Positions 36,295 to 47,944 of a stretch of DNA of 64,000 nucleotides are shown here, piece after piece. This stretch comes from Irpex lacteus (Eukaryota; Basidiomycota; Agaricomycetes; Polyporales; Irpicaceae). The notes below the pieces were generated by a model that saw only the letters and a list, made by a program, of their open reading frames with translations, ran no database searches and was not told the DNA's origin. Location of the stretch: assembly GCA_001986395.2 (NCBI GenBank), contig MQVO02000011.1:558001-622000 (forward strand), given 5' to 3'. The position numbers were made by a program, and so were the translations under genes. How positions within the stretch are numbered: the stretch's first letter is position 1; each line of letters starts with the position of its first letter.

Positions 36295-39200
36295 ATGACC
36301 GCACTAGCAACCTTAGAAGACGTCGCCAACCGTTCGTTCGACTACATCATCGTCGGTGCGCACCTACCTCTATTCTCATCCTCCTCCTCCTCATCATCAT
36401 CATCACCACGAAACTGACTGTTTTTACCATCACCCATCACCCATCACTCATTAATTAGGAGGCGGAGTACGTCTCATCCCCACTAACTGCATGGAACACC
36501 AGAGCTGAGAGACCTTTTGTAGACGGCAGGCCTGACGCTCGCAGCGCGCCTCGTCGCCGACGAAGCCAACGCGAACGAGGTGTTGGTTTTGGAAGCTGGA
36601 GAGGCTAATTTGGATGATCCTGATATTTGTTAGTACGCTCTCCTCCTACCATTATATTCTATGCAGAATTGACTGACAACTTGGGATGTCATGTGTAACG
36701 CTAACTTGAACGTTACTTGGGGTAGTGAAAGAAAGACGCTTCGGCCTGCTGTTCGAGAAGGATAAACTGGCGTATGGACATAAATGGGTGAGCCCTCGAC
36801 TACTCTACTTCCTTCCTCACTTCCCTCATCTGTCTCCCTGTCTACTCAACCAAACTGACTCATTTTCTTGTGATTATGTATATAGATCAAGCAGAAACAC
36901 GCTGCCGACAGAGTAGGTGTGTGGGAGCGGTACGTCTCGCCGTCCAAGTTTCCTTACTCCCTCCGTGGTATTACCTGGATTGCCAGGAAGGCTGGCTAAC
37001 TTGTACCGACTCGGAATAGGGGGAAAGGCCTAGGCGGCTCCTCGGCTATAAACTACATGGCGTGGTTCAGGCCTCCTCAACGGGATTATGACGGTACGTC
37101 CCTCTCTTCTTCTTCTTTTCCTCCTTTTCCACTACCTTTACTCCCTCTCTTTCCCCCGAGATGATGACCTCTCCTTTCTACGTATAACCAGACTGGTCAG
37201 CCCTCACAAACGACCCAACCTGGACCTTCAAGAACATCCTCCCGCGCATCAACCGCGTCGAGGGGCTCGTGCCTGAGGCCCCGCAACTCCAGTATATTGA
37301 TTTGGAGGAGTCGAAGTTGGGTAGGGAGGGGCCTGTGAAGTTGGCGATTGGGGAGGTTGGGGAGGGGGAGGGGTGTATTTTGGAGGTATGTGTGCCGCTA
37401 CTAGATACGGATATGAGAGCGGGCTTGGGATACGAGTGGTGGGGCTGATATGTATGGCGTACTAGACTTTTAGGAACGATGGTGTTGAGGTGAATAGGAA
37501 GGCGGTGAGTTGTTTATGTGACTGTATGGAATATATGCTCATGTGATGTGATGATAGTACAATGGAGACGTGGGTATCCGCGTTGAATATTGACCTCTCA
37601 GACTCCTGGCCGTACTGATAGTCGTCCGCGATAGCCCACTGGATGTTACGTCCGCCCGTTCACCCTAGACCCAGAGACGAACACTCGGTCGTACGCAGCC
37701 ACCGTCCGTACCTTTCCCCTTTCCTCCACCATCGCTTCCTAATCTCATTAATCTTCATGGTTATCCTGACTCTACACTCCCCGTAAACAGGCTTTCTACA
37801 AACCGAACGCGAACCGCAAGAACCTCACCGTCCTCGTCACCGCCGTCGTCCGTCGAGTCCTTCTCTCCCCGCCTGACGCCAACGGCGAGGTAACGGCCAC
37901 TGGCGTCGAGTTCTCTTACGGTACTAGCACTGGCGCGGGAGAGGTGTATAGCGTGAAGGCGAAGAAGGAGGTTGTTTTGAGTGCTGGGTGCGTAGATTTT
38001 CTACATCCGGGTTTTGTTTCAATTTTGTTGCGCATGCTGATCGGTCGTCGTGGCATAGCACGTTGACGTCGCCGCAGATCCTCGAGCTCTCTGGGATCGG
38101 TCGACGGGATGTCCTGAACAAAATCGATATTCCGATCAAGGTAGAGCTTCCTGGTGTAGGAGAGAACCTGCAAGAGCATATATATGCTGGTGTCACATAC
38201 GGTACGCTTCTCCCCTTGCCATACTAACCAACCCATCACTCATCTGTTCTTGCCGTACGCCCGGACTCTACACCACACCATACAGAGCTAGCAGAAGGAA
38301 AAGGCACATTCTCCGGCCGTACAGGTGTCGTAGCCAACCTGCCCCTCGCATCTCTCCCCATCGACCCCCGCCGCCCAGAACAGCTGCACAAAGCCATCCT
38401 GCGTATCATCGAGGACCTGCAAAACGAGATCACTAGCATGCAGGACGGAGCGGACGTGCAGGTGAAGAAAGGACTGTTGGAGCAGTATAAGCTTCTGGCG
38501 AAGAAACATTCTCCGGGGGAGGGAGGATCGCCCGGGTTCCAGTGGATTGTGTCGCCGATGTTTGATTCGTTTCCTAGTGAGTGGCTTGTGGCTTGTGGCC
38601 TTTTGGAGTTATTGTGAAAGCGAGACCTTATGCGACTTCACGATGTACAGAGAAGCCTGAGCCGGGGAAGAGGTACGCTACTATGCGATTGGTGTTCAAT
38701 CATGGGTTGTCGCGGGGAACTATCGTGCGTTGCTTCTCATTCGATTTATGTTCAGCGAGCTTGATCGTACATTCATTGTAGCACTGCATCTCGAACGACC
38801 CACTCGTACCACCTGAAATCGATCCACGATATCTGTCCAAGGACATCGGTATCTAATCCCGTTTCTTCTTCCATCGTGAAACGACTAATGTGTACGTGAT
38901 CTTTCTAGACTTGGACATGATGTACGAGCACTTCCTGCGAATGCGTCGCATCGCCTCGCACGCGCCGTTCAAAGATATCATCACGAAGGAGGTAAACCCA
39001 GGTCCGGAGGTCCAGACTGAGGAAGACATCAAAGAGTGGATCCGGAAGTCGTTCGTGACTATCTACCGTACGTTTCTTAGCGGCGTCCTTAGTGCCCACG
39101 TGCTGACATAGAGGCCGCATTCGTCCTCATTAATTCTTTTGTGTAGATACCGTCGGAACGTGCTCCATGCTCCCTCGCGAGAAAGGCGGCGTCGTCTCGC

Positions 39201-39480
39201 CCGAGCTCAAAGTCTACGGTACGACGAACCTGAGAGTCGTCGACGTGTCGATCGTGCCTCTACATGTTGGTGCTAATACGCTGTGTACGTACACCTCTCA
39301 TTTCTTCCCGACATTCGACTATGGTACTCATTACGGTGTTAACGCTAGCGACGGCGTATGGGATTGGCGAAATAGGTGGGCGAGATTATCTATGTCACGA
39401 AACCCCGTTGGACTGAGATTATATTTCGTTTTGTAGCTGCGGATATCATCCTAGGGAAATGGCCGTCTTCCAGCGAGTGA
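36295..39480 (+). CDS. GMC oxidoreductase without signal peptide (alcohol-oxidase-like, His-Asn active site)
   Basis: A FAD-dependent alcohol oxidase/dehydrogenase family protein of about 620 residues and about 15 introns. ATG 36295 gives MTALATLEDVANRSFDYIIV. The Rossmann motif GGTAGLTLAARL is completed across the first intron, then ANEVLVLEAGEANLDDP. The second GMC signature comes from GKGLGGSSAINYMAWFRP. An intron using donor GTGGGT (37577) joins YNGD to PTGCYVRPFTLDPETNTRSY. Next are AFYKPNANRKNLTVLVTAVV, AKKEVVLSAG joined to TLTSPQILELSGIGRRDVL, and ELPGVGENLQEHIYAGVTY. The C-terminal catalytic region is HTVGTCSMLPREKGGVVSPE, then VSIVPLHVGANTLSTAYGIG and ADIILGKWPSSSE, TGA 39478-39480. 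The second catalytic position is Asn (GANTLS), not the His usual in aryl-alcohol oxidases. No secretion signal, so probably intracellular. Confidence 0.87.
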
Positions 39481-39987
39481 AGGATTCACCTGAAAGGGAG
39501 GGTCCCCTTGTATAAGTGATATGATGCCGTGAAATGTATAGTGAAAAGAATTCTTAGTCTCACTGACACAGCAATCACGTTCAAGACATGACACTGAATC
39601 CTACTCCAGTGATGTATCCTGTTACTCCAACACACTATATCGACAAAAATCTACGAAAGTCGCCGGGGCCGTGATATCTACCCGTGTGCCTTATGGATTT
39701 TATAGGTTTTAACACATCCATATATCTTGGTACGCGGCCCACCCCAACGTTTATCATCACATCCCAGCCTATCAACAATATCGTCCAAGTTGTACTTATT
39801 TTAGGAAACAAATTGACATGATGGCGACACATTTGGATTACAGTTAAGTCATGAATTTCTTTGCTATGCGAGACTCGCACCCTCTGATTTGTCCATGGCC
39901 ACTAGAGTACTTTCAGTGCCTGTGGCGAAAGTCATAGATGTTTCTGGTTCGGGTTCGGCAAATTCCATTCTCTGCGAAATGCATATT
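39481..39987. other. Convergent intergenic spacer
   Basis: 507 bp between the GMC stop and the stop of the first DUF6534-like gene. Nothing recognised. Confidence 0.5.
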
Positions 39988-41713
39988 TCAATGTAACGCA
40001 CGACGTACAATGTACCGGCAGTAACCTACCCCCCTCCACGACCGGCGCGGTGACCTTCTTGCACCTTTTATTCCCGAGTATCGTTGAACATCCGTAGAAA
40101 CATGCACGGTCATCGGGGCTGCCACGGGTTTTGTCCAGAATGGGCGGCGGAAATGGATTGTTGCTTTGGGTGGGCTGGAGGTTTGTAGGTTGGACGCCCA
40201 GCCCCAGTCACTTCCTCCCATCATGTCTCGTGGGTTGTTACGGTCCGTGCCCCAGGTAGAGCGGGAGTTGAGGGACGTCATCAGAGAGTTTGAATACACT
40301 ATCATAATGTTAGATGATTCAGCGTCAAGGGTGAGCTGTAGTGATTTACAAAGAGGCAAAGAGTCGGAAATATGAACTCACTTTTACAAAGCATAAATGC
40401 GCTGCATGATCATTACATTAGAAGGCCTAACAGCGGGAGCCGAGGAGAAGACTCACAAGAATAGATGTAAGTTGTTATCCCTTCCAGAAACAAAACAGAT
40501 TAGCTCAGCAATGGCAGTTGTCGCCGTCGCAAGACCAGTCTCTATTGTCAGCCGGATGAGATAGTTCACAATACGCTTGGTTCCTTTGTAGGGGTTATCT
40601 CGACGGAAACCCCACAGCTGAGGTGTCCTGGTGTTAGCAGTAGTTTGGATGAGGGCTCCATGAAGCATGCTCACGAGGTATATCATAAAAACCGCAATAA
40701 GCTACGAATATAGGGGACAGTTGATTATTAGCTCTCATATCTACTTCCAAGCTATAGGCAGTTGAAGGGTCAGAACACTCACGATATCCGTTAATCCAGC
40801 ACCCGCGAGCCAAACCTGGACTAGGTCAGCCTGACGGTTATATGCAGCAGTGGTAAGTATACTAACTATGGCTTGTGCATATATATCGTGTAGAGCGAGG
40901 AGGTTTGGGGTGGAGGGAATCTGAACGAATTGCGCTATCATCAATATGGTCGACGTACTATAGTCTGGGGAGCACGAGGTACTCACTTGTACAACAATCG
41001 CTATGGTGGCACACATTTGTGTCAAGGCGACCTACGGCAAAGTAAACTGAGATCCGAGAGTTATATTCAGATGTAAAGACTACTCACTGTCACAATTATT
41101 ACAGGAACAACACGCCATTCACCCATCTTGTGGATTCGCCAAGCGTAGAACGATTGTACAAGGGCTGCCGCTATGAATAAGTGGGCATCGGAATTTGAAG
41201 TCAATGGCGCGATGGATAACAAATTTATTCATGACACATACTGACTCCTGAAGAACACGGAAGAGCGCCGTTCGTCCAATTCACGGCCAAGAGCTGGATC
41301 GGATAACCCCACCGTTCGCAGAAGATGCCCCAGCCCATAATGGCAATGACAACGCTTTGGAAGACATCCAATATGAAGACGCAATAGACCAACGTTTTGA
41401 CTGCCTTTGAGTCGTGAGGAAAGCTACAATAGTAGACATCTGCGCGAATCAGTATATATTTCCATTGAGGTATATCATTATGCGAACTCACATAACTGGA
41501 CGATAGAAATACCAAAAAGGCCGTAGCTTGCAAGCAGTCCTAGGAACTAATCACGGAAAGTGCGACCCGTAAGAGACAGAGAAAATGATAGGCGGGCTGA
41601 GGGACCCACAGCTGGAGCTATGCTACGCAGAGAGATTAGAGGCTGTTTAAGGATAGACAAATGCGCACTTACACTAGTAAGGTGGCTTCAGACACAGGCC
41701 TGGTCACATCCAT
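39988..41713 (-). CDS. DUF6534-like seven-helix membrane protein, copy A
   Basis: The start is taken at ATG 41713 (MDVTRPVSEATLLV), because it aligns with PAPVTEATLLV in copy B. Exons then give FLGLLASYGLFGISIVQLY, YCSFPHDSKAVKTLVYCVFI, LDVFQSVVIAIMGWGIFCER, WGYPIQLLAVNWTNGALP, VQSFYAWRIHKMGEWRVVPV, ALTQMCATIAIVVQ, RIVNYLIRLTIETGLATATT and AIAELICFVSGRDNNLHLF. These form seven hydrophobic segments. The cytosolic-side tail has the family mark YSNSLMTSLNSRSTWG and ends YIVRRALH, TGA 39988-39990. Mushroom genomes hold many such DUF6534 proteins; function is unknown. About ten introns at the same places as in copy B. Confidence 0.75.
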
Positions 41714-43089
41714 AACAGGACCTATAGCACTTTCCACTTCGTCGATTGAGACAATGCAAAAGACAGGTGTAAGTGAGAGTGGAGAACGCGCTTCAAGATC
41801 TTTCGCTGATACTAATATTAATGGGAGCGGTACAGCCACGCCTAGTAAAGGTGATTAACATTTGAAAAGTAGGTAAAAGATGAGAATACAAACCTGTGAC
41901 CAGGAGGTATCAAGGATGCTAGGGCAGTGGCTTCAACACGATTGCGGGCAGATGGCGATGTCGCGACACCATAGAGTCCAGAGACTGAGGCCATTCACAT
42001 TGGCTACATGCCGTCAGACTCGCGGCCATACCAAATGCATATCGAATGATGGATCTGTTCGTGACTCCCCATAGATATTCTAAGCCATCTTCGGCGACTC
42101 GTATCAGTTCGAGCGCAGAAGTCGGAGCAATGTCGCATGAACAGTCGTGCTAACTTCTCTCAAACCTGTTGCACCGGCCTGGTCGGACTTCCTTCGTGTT
42201 CCATGCATATCTAACGTTTGTTGATGAAAACTGGAATAGCCAGAATTGGCAGTGCCAGTGGTCTCCGTTCGTTCAATGACTTAAAGTGGCTCGCGCCGTG
42301 AAAGCCTATGAACAAATTAGAGGGGTGTGAGACTGTATCAATGGGAGGATTGACTATCTACGTACGCATCAGCTTCGAGTTGTAGAAGAACCGGGGCGCT
42401 ACCATAATGCTGGCACCTCCGAGTCGCGGCCAGCGTGCGAGTCGCCGAACCCATGCTGAGTAAGTCGACACATCCACTGCAATGAGTAGGTATTTGAAGT
42501 CAGAAACCCCACAGCTGAAAACTTAGGCGAGGTCAAGATGAGACTGACTCTTTCATAGGCCAGATTTAGAATACGTTATTTCCCGATACAGAAATCAAAC
42601 CATCTAAAACGCCCGGCTACAAGCGCTGAAAGACGTCGGCGAGATTATGTAATCACACGCCACAAAGCCTTTCCCCGTGCAACTGCAGATCCTTCGTCCG
42701 ATTATCACTGTCAGTGCGTTACTAAATTATGCCTACCGTGGTTTATCAGGGGAGAATAGAGATGACGTGCAAATTCCCAATGGGAAAATTGTATCTTCAC
42801 TTTCGTACGGCGTCCGACTCTCGTGAAAACACCATGTGCTTATACTTATTCTGATGGCATCGTGCTCGATTACAGCAATATCTAACACAGTATAGAGGAG
42901 TTGGGTGGCTACAAACTGATCTAAGTAGTCGTGATAAACAAACAGATAGAAACATACACGATGCTAATCACTACAGAAAGCACATGGTGTACAGACTCAT
43001 ATGTGCGTTCGATGCATACGTCTGATAAATATCCAATATAAAAAAGGTAACTCGTCGCCAGGTCCGTCCACACATTCGCCGAGTCAGCG
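41714..43089. other. Intergenic between the two DUF6534-like genes
   Basis: About 1.4 kb, expected to hold the copy A promoter and copy B 3' end. No recognised gene; short ORFs lack features. Confidence 0.5.
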
Positions 43090-45087
43090 CTACTGATATC
43101 CCCCATCTCTGGGGTCGTGCCCTCTCTGGGGGTACGCAGGGGTCGGAGGCTTCACGTTATGCCTATGCGAGAAATCCGTCATCTCCATCTCCTCATTATC
43201 ACTGATACTCCCTCTCGGTTCAATAATCCCCGACTCCAACTCCTGCTTCGTATCAGGCAAAGGTTCTTCGTCCACCTCACTGTTAAAATCCGCATCTCTC
43301 GTCGTAGCGGTAGATATATGCACTACTGTCGGATTAGGTCCAGGTGTACCCCTTCCGCCTCCGTGGCCTCTGCTCATGAGACCGCCTGTAATGCTGCCTT
43401 TGCTGCTGAGGATACCAGTGTGACCGCTTCGGTTGGTGGTACGGCTGCTTGTGTGTTTTCCGGTGGAGATGGGGGCGACGGAGAGGTTCATGCTGTTTGT
43501 CCATTGGCTGGAGGAGGTATATCCCGAGTTTTGGGTGTTACGTTCGGAGTTCCAGGTCGTGCGGGAGTTGAGAGAGGTCATGAGGGAGTTTGAGTACACT
43601 ACAACGATTGAATGTTAGGCGATGCTAGTGAAGACAAGCCAGCACGTATCGAGAGTAAAACTTACTCTTGCAGAGCATCAGCGCGAACAGCAAATGCAGG
43701 TTGTTCTCCTGGTAAACGAGGAAGCAGATCAACTCTGCGAGCGCGCACGTGGCTGTCGCAAAGCCGGTCTCAATCGTCAATCGGATGAGGTGGTTGATAA
43801 TCCGCTGAGTGCCTCTGAAGTTACTCCGGCCTACTTTGTAGAGCTGCCCAAGAATAACGAGCACCATGATGAGCGATTGAACGAGGAGTCATCCGTCGGA
43901 GTGGGTGCTTACAAGATACAACATGGATAGTGCGATCATCTATGGATAGAGAAGTAAACGTCAAGATTCCGACTCCCATCGGTGGAAGCTGCTTACTATG
44001 TCAGCGCACCCGGCGCCTGCCAACCAAACCTTAAATGTATCGTCAGTTCATATGCCTTGCTGGAACATGACAAAGGGGGACCCACAATAGCCTGGACATA
44101 TATGTTATGCAGAGCAATGATATCCGGGGTGGTCGGGATCTACACCGGAAAGAAGTACGATATCAGCATTTTTGAATCAATGGACAATTGAGGAGACTGA
44201 CCTTCGCAGCAATGGCTAACGTCGCACACATCTGCGCCAGCGCGACCTAGAAGAAATAAACCTTTGATATAAGGAACACAGTGTGTCATGATGACGGCAG
44301 ACTCGGATAGGACGCACCGTGACGATCGCGATGGGCACGACTCTCCATTTGCTCATCATGTAAATCCTCCATGCATAGAACGACTGTACCATCGCCGCAG
44401 CTGCAACGTTATACTCTCAACCCCTGAAGGAGATTCTCGTGGGAATGTAGACGTACTGATTCCAGAGACGGTGGGTAAGACTCCGTTTGTCCAGTTCACT
44501 GGCAGCAAGACCGTTGGCGCTCCCCACGATTGACAGAATATGTCCCACCCGAGTGCTGCGATGGTGATGCTTTGGAGAATGTCGAGGAGGAATACAACGT
44601 AAACTATATACGGAGGTCGATGGGGGTTGTTATAATGAGTAAGAAAGTAGATCGAAAGGTTGGCAGGGGTACACACCAAGAGCCTTGATGAACTTCGAGT
44701 CACGGGGGAAGTTCAGGTAGTACAAGTCTGCAAGCCATATCTCATGAGTGTTATGAAGAGCAAAATAAGACACTTATAACTTACACAACTGCATGACAGA
44801 GATTCCGAAGAGCATGTAGCTCAGCAGCAGACCTATGAACTGGCATCATCATCGTCAACTAAATCATCCCCGAACGGACTAGAGTTGGACTCACCACAGG
44901 ACCTAGCCTACACCATTCAATATTCAATACGCACATAACCCATGGACCAGTCAGCCATCGTAACCTTTGCTTTACATCAAATAGTATATGAGAGAACATA
45001 CACTAGCAACGTCGCCTCCGTGACAGGCGCTGGAGTAATACTCCCATTATTGCTCGAAGGCATCGTGGCGTTGGTGGCGTTGCTCAT
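43090..45087 (-). CDS. DUF6534-like seven-helix membrane protein, copy B
   Basis: ATG 45087 gives MSNATNATMPSSNNGSITPA, a short Asn/Ser-rich extracytosolic N-terminus with N-x-S/T sites. PVTEATLLVLGPV follows across a GTATGT-GTAG intron, then FIGLLLSYMLFGISVMQL, YYLNFPRDSKFIKALV, LLDILQSITIAALGWDIFC, QSWGAPTVLLPVNWTNGVL, FYAWRIYMMSKWRVVPIAIV and RIINHLIRLTIETGFATATC, then ALAELICFLVYQENNLHLL. The tail (43599-43090) begins MYSNSLMTSLNSRTTWNSER and is a long hydrophilic, Ser/Thr/Gly-rich and then acidic region. It ends DPRDGGYQ, TAG 43090-43092. Same strand, order and intron pattern as copy A: a tandem duplication with a diverged tail. Confidence 0.75.
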
Positions 45088-47944
45088 GACCAAAGGGCCG
45101 TTTGATCGCTGTGTCAGGTACCTGAGATGTACTGAACACCTGGTTGAGGCTATGTAGCGTCCAACTACCGCTCGGGGGTTTAGACGGAGAGCAAGATCTC
45201 TAGTGTCACCCCGGTCAGGGACGCTAAGGGCTTATATACGGCCGGGTAATCGCAACGGAAAGAAATCCCGGAATGCAAGGAGGTTTTGTGGGTGTGTGGT
45301 TCTTGATGATGCAAAAGTCAAAGGAGATCACTGGGGCCGCAGTTCATGAGTGCGAATGTTCCGAGTGTGGGAGTTCCGAGCATAGGAGGGTCTGACGCTG
45401 ATGGCTTGAGAGGGTGGGATAGAGCGACGGGAACGCTAGAACGTTGGGCTCGAACACCTAATCAAAGAAGCACATCGATAGATATCTTTGCTTGTTGGGA
45501 GACGATGCGATGAGGTGACTACCGGTATCGGTTACACGCTCTCTCGGAAGGTCGCATGTCTAGAATGTAAAATGGTCAAGATATAGCCCATAGACTGGCA
45601 ATGAACGGAACCGGAAACAACATAAATAGACTGGGAGGGCGGGAAATCGTGGACAATTTTCCTCGTTATGATACGAACATTGTTGTGAGAAGCGGCGGCG
45701 GTGGCAGGGCAGCGCTGACACTGCTGCCATGCATGTAGATGGAGAGCGTTCGAGCTGTTCAACTCGGCGCATCGATCCATGATGTATCACGGGGACCATC
45801 CTATACGCAGGCATCTTGAGTCAATGCCACTATGAAAGCAAGAACGCCCGTAACGCTGATTGTATTAAACCTTGAGCTTACCTCACGCAATGCAGCCCAA
45901 AAGAGGTATATGGCGTCGCACGCCGTTGTCTGGAATCCACCTCGTGTGCCCGAGTCGCCTGTTCTTTCGGTAGTTACGGCTTCACACTGGCTGGCGTCTG
46001 GTCATCGATGAGTGTTGCACAATACTGTATCTTCGGGCACAAGCATGAACTCGCCTCAAGCCGAATGTTTCGTGCTGCACTCATGAGACAGTAGTCATCC
46101 AACGAAGTTAAATTGCAGCTTTATGTCGGTAGTCCGCGCCACGGAATCTTGCATGGCCAGCGCCACAACGAATCTGTGCATTGTCTTCCCATGTTGGACT
46201 ATATGGAGTATCAAGGCATCAGCTTCTATTGCGGTCGTGCCTCTGAGAAGGGAAGGGAAGCGCAGAATTTGTTCGTCACGAGGACACAAACAAGCAGAAC
46301 AGTCCAAAAAGTCTAGAGAACAGCTTGAGTGACAACCTATGAGTCGACAACTTGCACGTCAGCGAGAGACAGCCACTTCGGCGAGACTCGAGAGGATATT
46401 ATGCAGGACCTATTTTTGTCTGCAGAGAGATGTGCGCCCAGCTTGTCCAGTCGAACATTGTGACAGTGCCGAAGTCTTCCGTTTTCATTCCGGCATCCGA
46501 GTCCAATTCCATTGAAGGTGCCGCCGTTTGAATCATCGACGCCAGTCACGGCGCAACCTGTCGTGGCTCGTGTCGGTTCCTGAGGCCTGAGTATCGAGTT
46601 GCAACTTGTCACGCTCGACTCGGATGGTCTGGTGTAGCAACTTAGGGTAAGAACGGTTGAAACTCAGCGTGTGCATGTCGAGCGCCGCTGAGCGTTGATG
46701 TGGCTGTGCAAACTGCCAAATACGGCAACAGGACGGTCACTCGCAGCGCGTTGTGCGCTTGTCTTCCACCGGTACCCCTATTACGCATACGCATTTGCGA
46801 CTTCTGATCGATTTACATCTATCAAACCTTACTATATCATTCGCTCTTATGGCTCTGATACCCGTGCAAGATGGGGTCAGTACTTACCACGGCTGTGAGT
46901 GGGGATCCGCCGTGTGCCAATCGTGGGCTAGTAAATCATTGGAATAGACACAAGAACTTCAAAGACACATTTGTTATCAAAGGTCCGTTTTGCGTTGGCT
47001 ATTAATGGTACTGCTAGCTGACGCCTACATACATGTCCAGCCACACACCGTGAATAGACCGTCATTGCATAAATTAGCAAAGGCCGGGGTCGCCGTGACG
47101 TGTCCATGCTGCTACACAATGCACCGGCGAATACGAGAACGATTTAGCACTCAAAGGTTCCTTTCCGACGATAGCTGTGCACTTAAGGTGGCGGGGAGCG
47201 TCCAATGACCCACACCCAATTGCAAGTCTACTTTTCGAAAGAAATACTACATCACGATATCAGCTTCTGTGTGCGAAGATCAAGTCAATGGCCCACGACC
47301 ACCACGGACTGTCGCGTCAGCGTTGCTCTCGTCTGGGCCGCGGTCATCTGGCCATCCGTGGAATTTATGTCTCACGTGGATGACGTTGTTCTGGTATGCC
47401 CATTCTCTTCGAAATCAACCGAACATATGAACATCCTCCTCCTTCCAGGGCCTGGAATACGCATGGTCGACGTAAATCCTGGCTGCTCGGGCGTGAATCT
47501 GTCTTGTGCCTGTGTGCCTTGCTACAATTCATTGCAGGTAACCGACTGTATGTACCTATCGCACATGCATCACTGTCAGTTGCTCATCCACCTTCAGGCG
47601 GACGTACGGCGCTACACCCGCCCAAATGCTCGCGGCCAGCGAGCTTCTCACAGTGCACACGAATGATGCGTGATGATCAGCAACACCCCATCCGCCCAGC
47701 AGTCTGTCTCACTCCCCGTTGCGTCAAGTTCCTTCACTCGCCCGTCCACTTGCCGCAAAGGCACAACTCTTCACCCGGCCAGGCCGTTCCTAGATCCTCC
47801 CCTCACCCACTGTACCGTCATCCCGCCGCTCCCGAGACTCAATAATCAAAGAGGTTATAAACGGCACCTGTTCGCAGCACCCACCACCGTTAACTGTCGA
47901 TCCCGCTTCTCTCTTGTTGTGTTCCTCCCTCGACTCACAATAAG
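45088..47944. other. Gene-poor stretch before the secreted GMC gene
   Basis: About 2.9 kb. ORFs at 46612-46337 (minus, 91 codons) and 47205-47666 (plus, 153 codons) have no recognisable motif, start context or splice partner. The stretch may hold a decayed gene or only regulatory sequence. A TATAAA at 47856-47861 is 89 bp before ATG 47945. Confidence 0.45.
47856..47861 (+). promoter_or_regulatory. TATA box of the secreted GMC gene
   Basis: TATAAA in the context GGTTATAAACGG, 89 bp upstream of ATG 47945. Confidence 0.55.

Noticed and set aside
46337..46612. Minus-strand ORF of 91 codons (MTSCNSILRPQEPT...)
   Set aside because: Composition looks protein-like, but no family, partner exon or promoter could be found; left as unassigned.
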